24,129 nucleotides of DNA. Origin: Zygnema cylindricum (Eukaryota > Streptophyta > Zygnematophyceae > Zygnematales > Zygnemataceae). A program made the translations under genes and the position numbers. The notes under the pieces are model-generated. The model had not been told where the DNA came from and did no database searches. It saw only the letters and a program-made list of their open reading frames with translations. Of the stretch, positions 1 to 7,831 are shown piece after piece. Numbering within the stretch: position 1 is the first letter of the stretch; every line of letters starts with the position of its first letter. The stretch lies in the NCBI GenBank assembly GCA_037447655.1, contig JBBHKE010001081.1:8545-32673 (forward strand), written 5' to 3'.

Positions 1-329
1 GTTTGTCGGTCGGGGTAGGGACTGTACGTTGTGTATGGATCTACCATTGGGAAAATGTTCGTGTGGAAGTATTTACCATAGTGAGGGTAATCACTATAGT
101 TTACGTAATGGGGGGTTTAAATAGAAATTTAGTGCTCAGGGGTGATTCAAGGAGTATTAAAGATGTAGAAAGTATGAGTATATAAACATGTACTATTGAC
201 GGCGTAAAAGACTTGAAGGGAGTGAGAGAGGGTACCTTAAGAAAGGTGATAGTGAAAGCTAAAACTAAGGGTTTTTTATAAAGAGGAGGGGATTTAAACT
301 AGTCGAAAGAGGAGACTTTAAAAGATTCT

Positions 330-960
330 ATGGAAAGGGGAGAAGTAAATCTAGAAGGATCTTCAAAGTATAGGGGAGAAGAGGAATATCTAATGAAAGG
401 TTTAGGGGAGGAGAAATATTTTTTGGGAATCAAAATCGAAAGTGATAGTGGAAAGAATTCCATGGGAGAGAGTGAGGGAAGTTCAGAAAATGCGGCAGTT
501 ATCATGTACAAATATATGAGTATGAAAGATGTAGAAATTATGAGGAACTTAGTGGGGACTCGTGATTTAAAGATAAATTTGGGGGGTAATGCATTTGATA
601 TCACTAATGGGAGTGATACCATTTATGAAGGTGTGCTTGTAAAAGGGTTACCATCTAGGTATGTGTTGCATGTCAGGGATGGGGCTGGCTGTTTGAAATG
701 CAGGTGGGAATTTGGATTTTGCTCGGATGAAAAAGGAATAAGGTGGATAAAATCCTTGCTCCAAAAGTCCGAATTTATGAAAAAATTGCATGCAAAATAA
801 AATGTGTGATGTAATTATTATTTCTGTTCATTTAATACACTGTTTCAAATGCAACGGTATTCACTTAAGGAATTATGAGGGGAAAAGAAAATTGAAAAAG
901 GAAAAAGAAAAATATATATATAACTATGTTTTGTATGTGAGTTGAAATAAAAGTAGACTA
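330..960 (+). pseudogene. Element A pol remnant (RT end, RNase H), heavily degraded
   Basis: A 156-codon open frame (330-800) begins with no recognisable match, then gives MKGLGEEKYFLGIKIE, matching the MKDLGEAKYILGI motif after the RT palm in the other elements here. It then jumps to the RNase H region: RNLVGTRDLKINLGG, ITNGSD (others read ITTWSD), RYVLHVRDGAG and IKSLLQKSEFMKK (others WVKSLLQELGYMKK). About 100 codons between these blocks are missing, as is the MEAEYM block that carries the RNase H glutamate. After 800, decayed matches to the CDNQA...LKHHFKA...HMDIR region continue to about 935. The frame is open through the decayed part but catalytic residues are gone, so I read it as a chance-open pseudogene. 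Confidence 0.7.
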
Positions 961-1240
961 GAAAATAAGGGGAGTGTTAAAATGTGTGGACTTAAATTAA
1001 AGGTTGACTAAGAATTAAAGGGAGTGTTGAAAAGAAGTAATTAATATTCACTACTTAATTAAGACTCTAGAGTGAAGAGAGAGAGAAAAAACGTCACCAT
1101 GGCTGCCGCCATAGTCAGAAAAAAGTTGGGAAACAGACAATAGATTGATAGTTTACCAAAATGTTGCCCTAATCAATATTTTCAACCTTGGTCTGCAAAG
1201 TAGTATGTAGACGTGCGTCTTAACCACTTAGACGTTAACA

Positions 1241-1330
1241 AAACGATACGCGTATATGGTTTGGTAATTAACTAAAGTGTTATAGAAACGATACACGTAT
1301 ATGGTTTGGTAATTAATTAAAGTGTTATAG
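1241..1330 (+). repeat. Tandem repeat, 2 x 45 bp, in LTR A
   Basis: Copy 1 is 1241-1285 and copy 2 is 1286-1330, both running from AAACGATAC to GTGTTATAG. They differ at two positions (ACGCGT against ACACGT, and AACT against AATT). A further AAACG follows at 1331-1335. I do not see this duplication in the LTRs of C, D or E. Confidence 0.9.
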
Positions 1331-1499
1331 AAACGTCACTCTGACTTAAACATACCAAAATTGACGAAACGACATCTATAGTAAAACAGCACTCGCGGTC
1401 GCGAATCTAAACGTATAAAATACATGATCGGACTAACGTCTTCGTCCCCGCCAAACCCGAATGAATCTTTGGCGGCTTCCAAACAGCTTGGCGCGCTTT

Positions 1500-1509
1500 G
1501 CCACGTGGC
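1500..1509 (+). promoter_or_regulatory. G-box/ABRE palindrome in LTR A
   Basis: GCCACGTGGC is a perfect 10-bp palindrome with the ACGTGGC core bound by plant bZIP/bHLH factors. Counterparts occur at similar places in LTRs D (13554-13563) and E (16523-16532, 22171-22180), which suggests a retained promoter element. The function is inferred from the motif. Confidence 0.55.
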
Positions 1510-1740
1510 GACACATCATTGGACGCCGAGAAAAATGGGAGGAGGAACGATGGCTCCTACGTTGACAAGTGTCAACCAAAAGGCCATGTTGTACAATGGC
1601 CGTACAAGAAGTACAATCGGCCACTGTACCTTCTTTTACTATACACTCTTTTGATTGGCCAAGGGTAGAGTACTAAGTAGTTATGAGTAGGAGTTAAGGG
1701 ACTTAGCGTATTTGAGGCGCCTCTCTCCAGGAGACCTTTT

Positions 1741-1750
1741 GTATTTATAG
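1741..1750 (+). promoter_or_regulatory. Probable TATA box of LTR A
   Basis: GTATTTATAG lies downstream of the GTAC cluster and of a CAAT-like GATTGG (near 1653), and about 50 bp upstream of the conserved R-region block that also follows the promoters of E and D. The order fits a U3 core promoter. Confidence 0.45.
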
Positions 1751-3737
1751 GCCATCTTTGGCCAGCCACAACTAACTGCTCAGGGCGTTTGACTCAAGGG
1801 AGTTTTGTCCTCACAAGGGTGAGGGTGGTCAGAGTGTTTGTGTGCCTGGGCGGCACCTATTCAATGAGGAAGTAGAAGGGGAAAATATTATCCTAGAGGC
1901 TTTACATAGGTTGCTCATTATGTAGGACAATGGAGACCACAAAGTTTCAGTAGCGTATAATGCACAGACATATAGGCCGCCTAGATTTTCCGAAAATTAG
2001 AACTTCACCCCTCATCATAATTATAGGCAATATGATAGGTGTGTCTATTGCTTCGGTCAAGGTTATGCTTTCCGGCTGTGCCTGGCATTTACAAAAGCAT
2101 GTGAGATAGGAATTTACCGTGCGGGATGGAAGGTGCAATCGGAGGAACCACCTTCAAATGGGCTTGTGTCAAAACTGCCAGTGAAAAATGCGACGTTCCT
2201 TGCATTTGATGAGACGCCACAAGATGAACCGTTGGGGGGAAAAGATGATGTGGTCAGATTTCCGCAATCAGAAGACGATGAGTTCTTTGCCCTTGCAAAA
2301 GATCTCATGGAAGGGCCTCAAGAGAATGGATGGATTATGGACTCCGGGTGCTCTTCCCACATGTGCGACAACCCGACTTACTTAAAAACCCTCTCTCCAC
2401 TTTGGACTCGTCAAATTTATTACGCGGATGACAGCGGTGTGGAGGCTACGGCAAAGGGAAACGTGGAGTTAGCATGTGACATCAATGGTCAGATTGTAAA
2501 GAGAACCATACATGATGTTCTTTATATTCCAAAATATAAGAAAAACTTGTTTTCCCCTTCAGTGTCTGAAATGAAAGGACTTGAAATTTTGCAAAAGAAT
2601 GGGAAAAAGGTAGTAAGCAAAGATGGAAGAGTAGCCTTAGTAGGAACTAGAGGTCAAAACTTGTTGTACCGGATGGACTTGGCTAATGAAATTGACTTTG
2701 CATACTCCAGTGTCCTTCCTGAAAATGTTTTGTGGCATAAGAGGCTCGGTCATGTTCATCATGAGAAACTTGATAGAATGGTGAAACAAAATATGATAGA
2801 TGGTGTAAAGTTAGGACAAAAAGAGTCTCATGTATGTGATGGTTGTGCTTTGGGGAAGCTTCATAAGCTACCCCTACCTCAGACTGCAAATAACTGGGCC
2901 ACGGATTTGCTGCAAATTATTCATTCGGACGTGTGGGGACTGTCAAAAGTCCCTTCCTTAAGTGGTAGCCGGTTTCTTGTTACTTTTAAGGATGACTTCT
3001 CGTGGTAAAACAAAATTTACTTCACGAAGGAGAAGAGTGAAGTGTTCACTCACTTCAAGCATTTCCGGACGTGGGCGGAAAAGTTTCACTAGAACCGAAT
3101 TCTCTCTCTTCGGTCCGACAATGGGGGAGAATATATTTTGAATGCATTCTCGGACTATTTAAAGGATTAAGGCATCTCTCGTCAATTTACAGTTCTCTAT
3201 ACTCCGGAGCAAAACGGAGTATCCGAAAGACTTAATCGGACTTTAACGGAGAGTGCAAAATCTATGATGTTGGATAAAGGAATAGATTTTTAAATTTTGG
3301 GGTGAGGCTTTCTCTTGTGCATCTTATATTAGGAATAGAATAGAGACTAAGGCGGTAAAAGGGAAGACACCCTATGAAATGTGGATCGGAAAGACACCCA
3401 ATGTAAGTCAATTCCGGATTTTTAGTAGCAAATGTTTTATTTTGGATAATCTTCCTATTTCCAAGCTTCATCCAAAATCTGTTCCGAGAATTTTTATGGG
3501 CTATGATGATGAGTCAATAGGCTATAAAGTTTATAATCCAGATAGGAAAACTCTTCAGGTTGCTAGGAATATTCAGGCTAAGGAAGAAAGTCAATCGGTT
3601 GATGTTTTTGGCATGACAGATTTTGAGAAAAATGCCAAAAATCAAGAATATGTAATTTTTGAAAATGTTCCTCTTTCCTCTTTCGCAAGTCCTTCCTCTA
3701 TTCTTAGTCTTGTATTTCCGGTCATTCAACCTGTACA

Positions 3738-3813
3738 GCAAGCTCCTCCTCCTCCTCCTCCACCTCTGCCTCCACCTCCTCCTCCTCCTACTCCTCCTCC
3801 TCCTCCTCAACGA
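3738..3813 (+). repeat. CCT/CCA microsatellite coding a polyproline linker in B
   Basis: Runs of CCT and CCA triplets encode about 22 prolines broken by single Leu and Thr residues, in the linker between the integrase C-terminal region and RT. The frame ends two codons later (Gln, Arg, TAA 3814). Such linkers tolerate length change, so this looks like simple-sequence expansion. Confidence 0.85.
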
Positions 3814-3927
3814 TAACGTACGGATCCAATAGTTCCAGCCTCAAATTCTTCGGGGGGAAGAAGGCAAAACATCAGACTGCGAGGTGAACCGGTGGAACAT
3901 GCTCTATTTTCTGCCACCACAATGGAG

Positions 3928-3932
3928 CCGGT
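3928..3932 (+). repeat. Left target-site duplication of element N (CCGGT)
   Basis: CCGGT directly precedes the TGTTG start of the 5' LTR and recurs directly after the 3' LTR at 7827-7831. A 5-bp TSD is standard for Ty1/copia integration. Confidence 0.95.
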
Positions 3933-4755
3933 TGTTGTTTTTGAAATGTTAGTTTAGTACTTACGCCACATTTTGTGCGCACGCGACGGTTCGTGCGTAG
4001 ATTATTATCGGAAATATTGTGGTGGTACAAATGGAGGTTTGAATGGATTTGTGGATTGGGGGAGTAATTGTACGATTGAAATTAAAGGGATTAATTGAGT
4101 GGCTCGGAATACGTTTACAAATGGACGGCGGATCGCTATGTGAAATTTACGAAATGTTGAATATGTACGCCGCCGGTACGAAGCGTCTTATTTGGACAAG
4201 TGTATTTTATTTGCGAGAGGCGTATTTATTGCAAAGGACGCAAGTTCGATACGGTTTAATTTCGGCAAGTGGTCCGTGGTACATTTGGAGGGCGGACGGC
4301 GTCCGCCGATATTTCCAAAGGATTGTATTTTGATAATGTGGTATCAAGTGGACCGTACGTATGTGATATCGGTTCATGGCGTGGTTTCGTCCTCAAGTGA
4401 CTAATCAAGTTGATACTTAGTACGCGGATTTTACGGAAGCGCCGATGTAAATATTTGGTTGAACATTGATGTGTCTTTTTGTGAATTAATTATTAGTGTA
4501 GATTTACTCACTTTGACATACCTTGAAGTATTCGGGTATACCGACATTAACAGAGGTAGCTGGTAGATAGCGTACCGCTGATATGACTCCGTACATTCAG
4601 CAGTAAGCTCTTGTATATATTTGTAGGACTTCGTCATTTTAGGACATAGGAACTTTTTGGACCAAAAACTGTTTATGGTTATTTTTGGTAATTTTATCTG
4701 AGGATTACTCTCAGATTTGCTAGCGGAATTATTTGAAATTCTGCATGTTTGTTCC

Positions 4756-4764
4756 TATTTATAA
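4756..4764 (+). promoter_or_regulatory. Probable TATA box of N 5' LTR
   Basis: TATTTATAA occurs once in the AT-rich middle of the LTR, 40 bp after an inverted repeat and about 60 bp before the conserved hairpin. The same box is at 7498-7506 in the 3' LTR. It would put transcription start near 4790 and the U5/Gag ATG about 270 nt downstream. Confidence 0.5.
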
Positions 4765-4816
4765 TTTTAATACTGTCACGGATTTTCAGGTCTATTGTGT
4801 GCCTGGTCTGTGTTTT

Positions 4817-4831
4817 ACTTCATTGTGAAGT
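4817..4831 (+). other. Hairpin in the R/U5 region of LTR N
   Basis: ACTTCA-TTG-TGAAGT is a 6-bp perfect stem with a 3-nt loop. The block from there through AGTCTG recurs with few changes in LTR B (10105-10124), although the two LTRs are otherwise largely dissimilar. It should be in the transcribed leader, where a dimerisation or packaging structure could lie; that role is inferred. Confidence 0.6.
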
Positions 4832-5057
4832 TAGTCTGTCTGATCAAAGTTCTGGCAGACTGTTTTTCTGCAACTTTGACTAGATGATGTGATCAATCTG
4901 TTTATTATTTTTGTCTGAAACTTTGTGAGGTCATTTTATATCCTAGATAAGATCTGTAAATGTAGTTTCAGCTTGTTTTGTGAATTCTGTTGAATTCTGT
5001 GTGTATCCAAAGTACGCTGTTTTTAGGGTAGTCTGTGGTGCTTCCTAGGGTGAATCC

Positions 5058-6350
5058 ATGGCTAGAAATCGCTATGGACAACAGGTTATGGGCCCACGCC
5101 CATGGCTACCCATATTGGATGAATCTTACTTACCCATATTTGATGGAACTGAATATTATTGTTGGAGGAGTATTATGAAGAGCTACTTCAAGTTGAGGGA
5201 GCTTATGGATGTGGTGGATGGGACATGTGTCGAAACATCGGCTGAATGGGAGGAGAAAAACCTGGAGGAGAAAAACCTGGAGTGCTTGAGGATTATCAAG
5301 CTATCTATGACTAAGGAATTTGTAATGATGTACCTTGATGTGAAGAGTGCAGCTGAATTGTGGAAGTGTTTAGAATGCACTTATCAAAAGACTTCTGTGT
5401 ATCATTGGATGATTAGTGCTACAAAAATATTTGAATATAAATATGCTGGAGGTAGCATGTTGAAATATTGCCTTAGTTTGCAAAGATTGTTTGCAGAAAA
5501 TGATATTGCAGGAGGAAACTTTACAAATGTTCAAAAAGTTCTCTTGTTAATGAAAGGATTACCTAAAGAATATAGGTGTGCTTTAGATAGATTAAAACAA
5601 GTTGATAAAAAGGATTGGAGCTTACCTTTAGCAATCAGATTTGTTTTAGATGAAGAAGATGATAAAGAGGCTTTAAAGAATAGGGGGAATTTTCAGGGTG
5701 TGAGATCACAATTTCAGAAAAATAGAAAAAATGGTAAATCAGAAAATTGTTTTTATTGTAATGATTTAGGACATACTTTTAGAGTATGTCCACTTTATAA
5801 AAGTGCATGTGTCACAGGAAATTTTCGAAATGGATGGGATGACAATCGGGTTCTACCCCCTACACGAAAGGCTACACTTCACGTTGATGAATTTGTATAC
5901 TTGCCGACTGTTATTTTTCTAAATATGGAAAATGAGGAAGGAAGGGCAACATGTGCTGTCACCGAAAATGGAGTAAAAAATGAGGTGACAGAAAAGGATT
6001 TGGTTTTTGTCAATTTTTCCGATGACAGATTGGTGAGTGATAAAGATTTACAGGAGGAAGAGGTTAATGTAGTGAGGATAGTTGGAGAGAGTGAAGGTCA
6101 ATTAGAAGTGGAAACTGAAAATAATTTGCATGAGGAGATTACTGTACTTAAAGAGGGAAAGAGAAAAAGTGTTCAAAAAATTGAAGTAGGAGAGGAAGTT
6201 TATATTATTGGAAAAGAAAACAAAAGTTCAAAAATTGAGAAAATACCAAATTTTATTAAGAAAACAAAGAAAAGAAGTAGAAGTAAAAAGATAAACCGTA
6301 GAAGAAAACATGTTCAGAAAATGGTGAAAAGAAAGCATCGTGGAAAATAA
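5058..6350 (+). CDS. gag: Gag polyprotein of element N (430 aa, intact)
   Basis: This is the nucleocapsid precursor of N, expected to form virus-like particles in the cytoplasm and bind element RNA. The N-terminal part resembles the copia DUF4219/UBN2 gag type: FDGTEYYCWRSIMKSYFKLRELMDVVDG-like core (residues 31-57), SAAELWKCLECTYQ (about 97-110) and LLLMKGLPKEY (about 165-175). A CCHC zinc knuckle, CFYCNDLGHTFRVC (C-x2-C-x4-H-x4-C), is at about 233-246. An acidic stretch and a strongly basic Lys/Arg tail (last 45 residues) follow. EEKNL is tandemly repeated near residue 68. The first ATG (5058) lies in the 5' LTR and the frame crosses the PBS; a second in-frame ATG (5088) lies within the PBS and has better start context (G at -3 and +4), giving 420 aa. 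No protease follows, so Gag processing would need help in trans. Confidence 0.93.
   Translation: MARNRYGQQVMGPRPWLPILDESYLPIFDGTEYYCWRSIMKSYFKLRELMDVVDGTCVETSAEWEEKNLEEKNLECLRIIKLSMTKEFVMMYLDVKSAAELWKCLECTYQKTSVYHWMISATKIFEYKYAGGSMLKYCLSLQRLFAENDIAGGNFTNVQKVLLLMKGLPKEYRCALDRLKQVDKKDWSLPLAIRFVLDEEDDKEALKNRGNFQGVRSQFQKNRKNGKSENCFYCNDLGHTFRVCPLYKSACVTGNFRNGWDDNRVLPPTRKATLHVDEFVYLPTVIFLNMENEEGRATCAVTENGVKNEVTEKDLVFVNFSDDRLVSDKDLQEEEVNVVRIVGESEGQLEVETENNLHEEITVLKEGKRKSVQKIEVGEEVYIIGKENKSSKIEKIPNFIKKTKKRSRSKKINRRRKHVQKMVKRKHRGK
5084..5097 (+). other. Primer-binding site of N (initiator tRNA-Met anticodon-arm type)
   Basis: GGTTATGGGCCCAC directly abuts the LTR end (CA). It is the complement of GTGGGCCCATAACC, the anticodon arm of the plant initiator tRNA-Met as I know that sequence, not of the tRNA 3' end (which would give TGGTATCAGAGC). 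Drosophila copia is known to use an internally cleaved initiator tRNA-Met fragment. Here the PBS is also translated: its codons encode V-M-G-P within Gag. Confidence 0.8.
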
Positions 6351-6665
6351 TTTTAGGGGAAGTAATTATCTTTTACATTTAATAATTTTTTGACGAATTT
6401 CTGATTTAAAACTTTGAATTTTGAAATTGTGTGAGAAGGAAAGTTTTTACTTTGAAGACCTAGAAAGAGGTAGTGGCAGCAATGGTGTGTTTAGGAAGGA
6501 AGGATTTTGGAAGACATGGCAGCAGGCAGTTGGAGCAGTGGCGACGTTAGCGGAAGCAGTGGTGATGTCAGCGGAAGCAGTGGTGATATTTGAACGAAAG
6601 GTACAGTTTCATTTGACACGCTGCATACTTTATTATGGGTGCATGAAACTAAAATTTCGGGGGAG
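6351..6665 (+). other. Non-coding 3' internal region of N, with 21-bp tandem repeat and PPT
   Basis: Between the Gag stop and the 3' LTR there is no recognisable pol. The first 80 bp are AT-rich. Near 6534-6597 a 21-bp unit (GCAGTGGTGATGTCAGCGGAA and variants) occurs about 2.5 times. A small open frame (6421-6690) spans it, with an Ala/Val-rich repeat, but runs into the LTR and resembles nothing I know. The region ends in the polypurine tract CGGGGGAG (6658-6665), which primes plus-strand synthesis. Confidence 0.75.
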
Positions 6666-7826
6666 TGTTGTTTTTGAAATGTTAGTTTAGTACTTACGCC
6701 ACATTTTGTGCGCACGCGACAGTTCGTGCGTAGATTATTATCGGAAATATTGTGGTGGTACAAATGGAGGTTTGAATGGATTTGTGGATTGGGGGAGTAA
6801 TTGTACGATTGAAATTAAAGGGATTAATTGAGTGGCTCGGAATACGTTTACAAATGGACGGCGGATCGCGAAGCGATCCGATGTGAAATTTACGAAATGT
6901 TGAATATGTACGCCGCCGGTACGAAGCGTCTTATTTGGACAAGTGTATTTTATTTGCGAGAGGCGTATTTATTGCAAAGGACGCAAGTTCGGTACGGTTT
7001 AATTTCGGCAAGTGGTCCGTGGTACATTTGGAGGGCGGACGGCGTCCGCCGATATTTCCAAAGGATTGTATTTTGATAATGTGGTATCAAGTGGACCGTA
7101 CGTATGTGATATCGGTTCATGGCGTGGTTTCGTCCTCAAGTGACTAATCAAGTTGATACTTAGTACGCGGATTTTACGGAAGCGTCGATGTAAATATTTG
7201 GTTGAACTTTGATGTGTCTTTTTGTGAATTAATTATTAGTGTAGATTTACTCACTTTGACATACCTTGAAGTATTCGGGTATACCGACATTAATAGAGGT
7301 AGCTGGTAGATAGCGTACCGCTGATATGCCTCCGTACATTCAGCAGTAAGCTCTTGTATATATTTGTAGGACTTCGTCATTTTAGGACATAGGAACTTTT
7401 TGGACCAAAAACTGTTTATGGTTATTTTTGGTAATTTTATCTGAGGATTACTCTCAGATTTGCTAGCGGAATTATCTGAAATTCTGCGTGTTTGTTCCTA
7501 TTTATAATTTTAATACTGTCACGGATTTTCAGGTCTATTGTGTGCCTGGTCTGTGTTTTACTTCATTGTGAAGTTAGTCTGTCTGATCAAAGTTCTGGCA
7601 GACTGTTTTTCTGCAACTTTGACTAGATGATGTGATCAATCTGTTTATTATTTTTGTCTGAAACTTTGTGAGGTCATTTTATATCCTAGATAATATTTGT
7701 AAATGTAGTTTCAGCTTGTTTTGTGAATTCTGTTGAATTCTGTGTGTATCCAAAGTACGCTGTTTTTAGGGTGGTCTGTGGTGCTTCCTAGGGTGAATCC
7801 ATGGCTAGAAATCGCTATGGACAACA
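6666..7826 (+). repeat. Element N 3' LTR (1,161 bp)
   Basis: It is collinear with the 5' LTR (3933-5083), with about 11 single-base differences. The 10-bp length difference is at 6863-6879, where the 3' LTR has the perfect hairpin GGATCGC-GAA-GCGATCC and the 5' LTR has only GGATCGC followed by TATG. The TATA-like box is at 7498-7506 and the U5 ATG at 7801. The LTR ends GGACAACA at 7826, followed by the right TSD CCGGT. Confidence 0.95.
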
Positions 7827-7831
7827 CCGGT
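7827..7831 (+). repeat. Right target-site duplication of element N (CCGGT)
   Basis: It is identical to 3928-3932. Discounting one copy lets the B reading frame continue without shift from the Glu-Pro before N to the Val-Thr after it, which confirms the insertion boundaries. Confidence 0.95.

Larger units (their letters stand above)
1..1949 (+). mobile_element. Element A: 3' end of a decayed Ty1/copia retrotransposon with its 3' LTR
   Basis: The left edge of the window lies inside this element. Remnants of RT/RNase H (from about 330) lead to polypurine tracts and then a 925-bp LTR ending at 1949. Immediately after the LTR the sequence becomes the gag zinc-knuckle region of element B in sense orientation, so A appears to have inserted in the gag region of B. 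The 5 bp after the LTR (1950-1954, GTAGC) should be the right target-site duplication; the left copy and the 5' LTR lie outside the window. The LTR is of the same type as those of C, D and E (same 3' end, G-box, GTAC cluster, antisense tRNA-like module). Positions 1-329 hold nothing I can align to a copia domain. Confidence 0.8.
1025..1949 (+). repeat. Element A 3' LTR (925 bp)
   Basis: It starts TGTTGAAAAG after the polypurine tract AAAGGGAG and ends ...AAAGTTTCA. A second, nearly identical tract-plus-TGTT junction lies 50 bp upstream (AAGGGGAG at 967-974), so the exact start is ambiguous. Along the LTR: a conserved CCATGG block near 1098; antisense tRNA-like module 1177-1233; two 45-bp tandem repeats 1241-1330; perfect G-box GCCACGTGGC 1500-1509; inverted W-box pair 1561-1576; four GTAC motifs 1591-1629; TATA-like GTATTTATAG 1741-1750. 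The last 20 nt begin with an ATG (1930) in the phase discussed for Gag. The 3' third aligns clearly with the LTRs of E and D (GGGTG..GG..GTCAGAGT; ATCCTAGAGGCTT). Confidence 0.75.
1950..3932 (+). pseudogene. Element B gag(C-term)-protease-integrase, 5' half of broken pol
   Basis: After the junction with A the frame (in phase with 2040) gives a Gag tail with an in-frame TAG at 1998, then a zinc knuckle at 2040-2081 reading CVYCFGQGYAFRLC, CCHC type with the His replaced by Tyr. From 2133 a 291-codon open frame holds the protease with intact catalytic D-S-G (WIMDSGCSSHMC, Asp codon 2340), then the GAG-pre-integrase zinc site (HKRLGH ... CDGC) and the integrase core with its first Asp (HSDVWG, 2928). 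It stops at TAA 3006. Downstream, in shifting frames, come the second Asp (RSDNGGEY) and the glutamate (EQNGVSERLNRT), then the integrase C-terminal part, open at 3379-3816, ending in a long proline tract. Stops at 3168 and 3814 and frameshifts near 3290-3370 kill it. Confidence 0.85.
3933..5083 (+). repeat. Element N 5' LTR (1,151 bp)
   Basis: It starts TGTTGTTTTT and ends GGACAACA. Visible parts: GC-rich U3 with many ACG/CGT steps, the inverted repeat CGCACG..CGTGCG near 3978-3998, the 17-bp palindrome GGCGGACGGCGTCCGCC (4291-4307), an inverted repeat ATCTGAG..CTCAGAT (4696-4716), a TATA-like box (4756-4764), a hairpin ACTTCATTGTGAAGT (4817-4831), and a direct repeat GAATTCTGTT/GAATTCTGTG (about 4982). 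The Gag start ATG (5058) lies inside this LTR. Small open frames within the LTR have no recognisable product. Confidence 0.95.
3933..7826 (+). mobile_element. Element N: young, gag-only (non-autonomous) LTR retrotransposon
   Basis: It is a complete 3,894-bp element: 5' LTR 1,151 bp, PBS, one intact Gag ORF, about 308 bp of non-coding DNA, PPT, 3' LTR 1,161 bp, flanked by the TSD CCGGT. It has no protease, integrase, RT or RNase H, so it would need enzymes in trans. This is the layout called TR-GAG in plants. The LTRs differ by about 11 substitutions and one 10-bp indel by my reading (about 1%), so it is recent. It lies in sense orientation in the pol of B, whose Gag zinc-knuckle region resembles N's. 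N is the only element in the window with an undamaged reading frame. Confidence 0.93.

Noticed and set aside
3-185. Small plus-strand ORF at the left edge
   Set aside because: No recognisable motif, no start context and surrounded by decayed retrotransposon sequence; not called.
1241-1330. CRISPR-like or satellite array
   Set aside because: Only two adjacent 45-bp copies with no spacers; a simple tandem duplication.
1025-1949. Solo LTR
   Set aside because: The left flank is pol 3' end plus polypurine tract, not target DNA, and the 5 bp before 1025 do not match GTAGC after 1949.
3514-3810. Arg-rich minus-strand ORF
   Set aside because: It is the reverse complement of the CCT/CCA polyproline tract of element B, a shadow frame.
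4043-4404. Overlapping ORFs inside the N 5' LTR, repeated in the 3' LTR (6828-7147)
   Set aside because: They recur only because the LTRs are near-identical and recent. They match nothing known, and the first is altered by the 10-bp indel, so a protein role is unsupported.
6421-6690. Accessory gene after gag in N
   Set aside because: The frame spans a 21-bp tandem repeat, runs into the 3' LTR and has no known domain; no support beyond openness.
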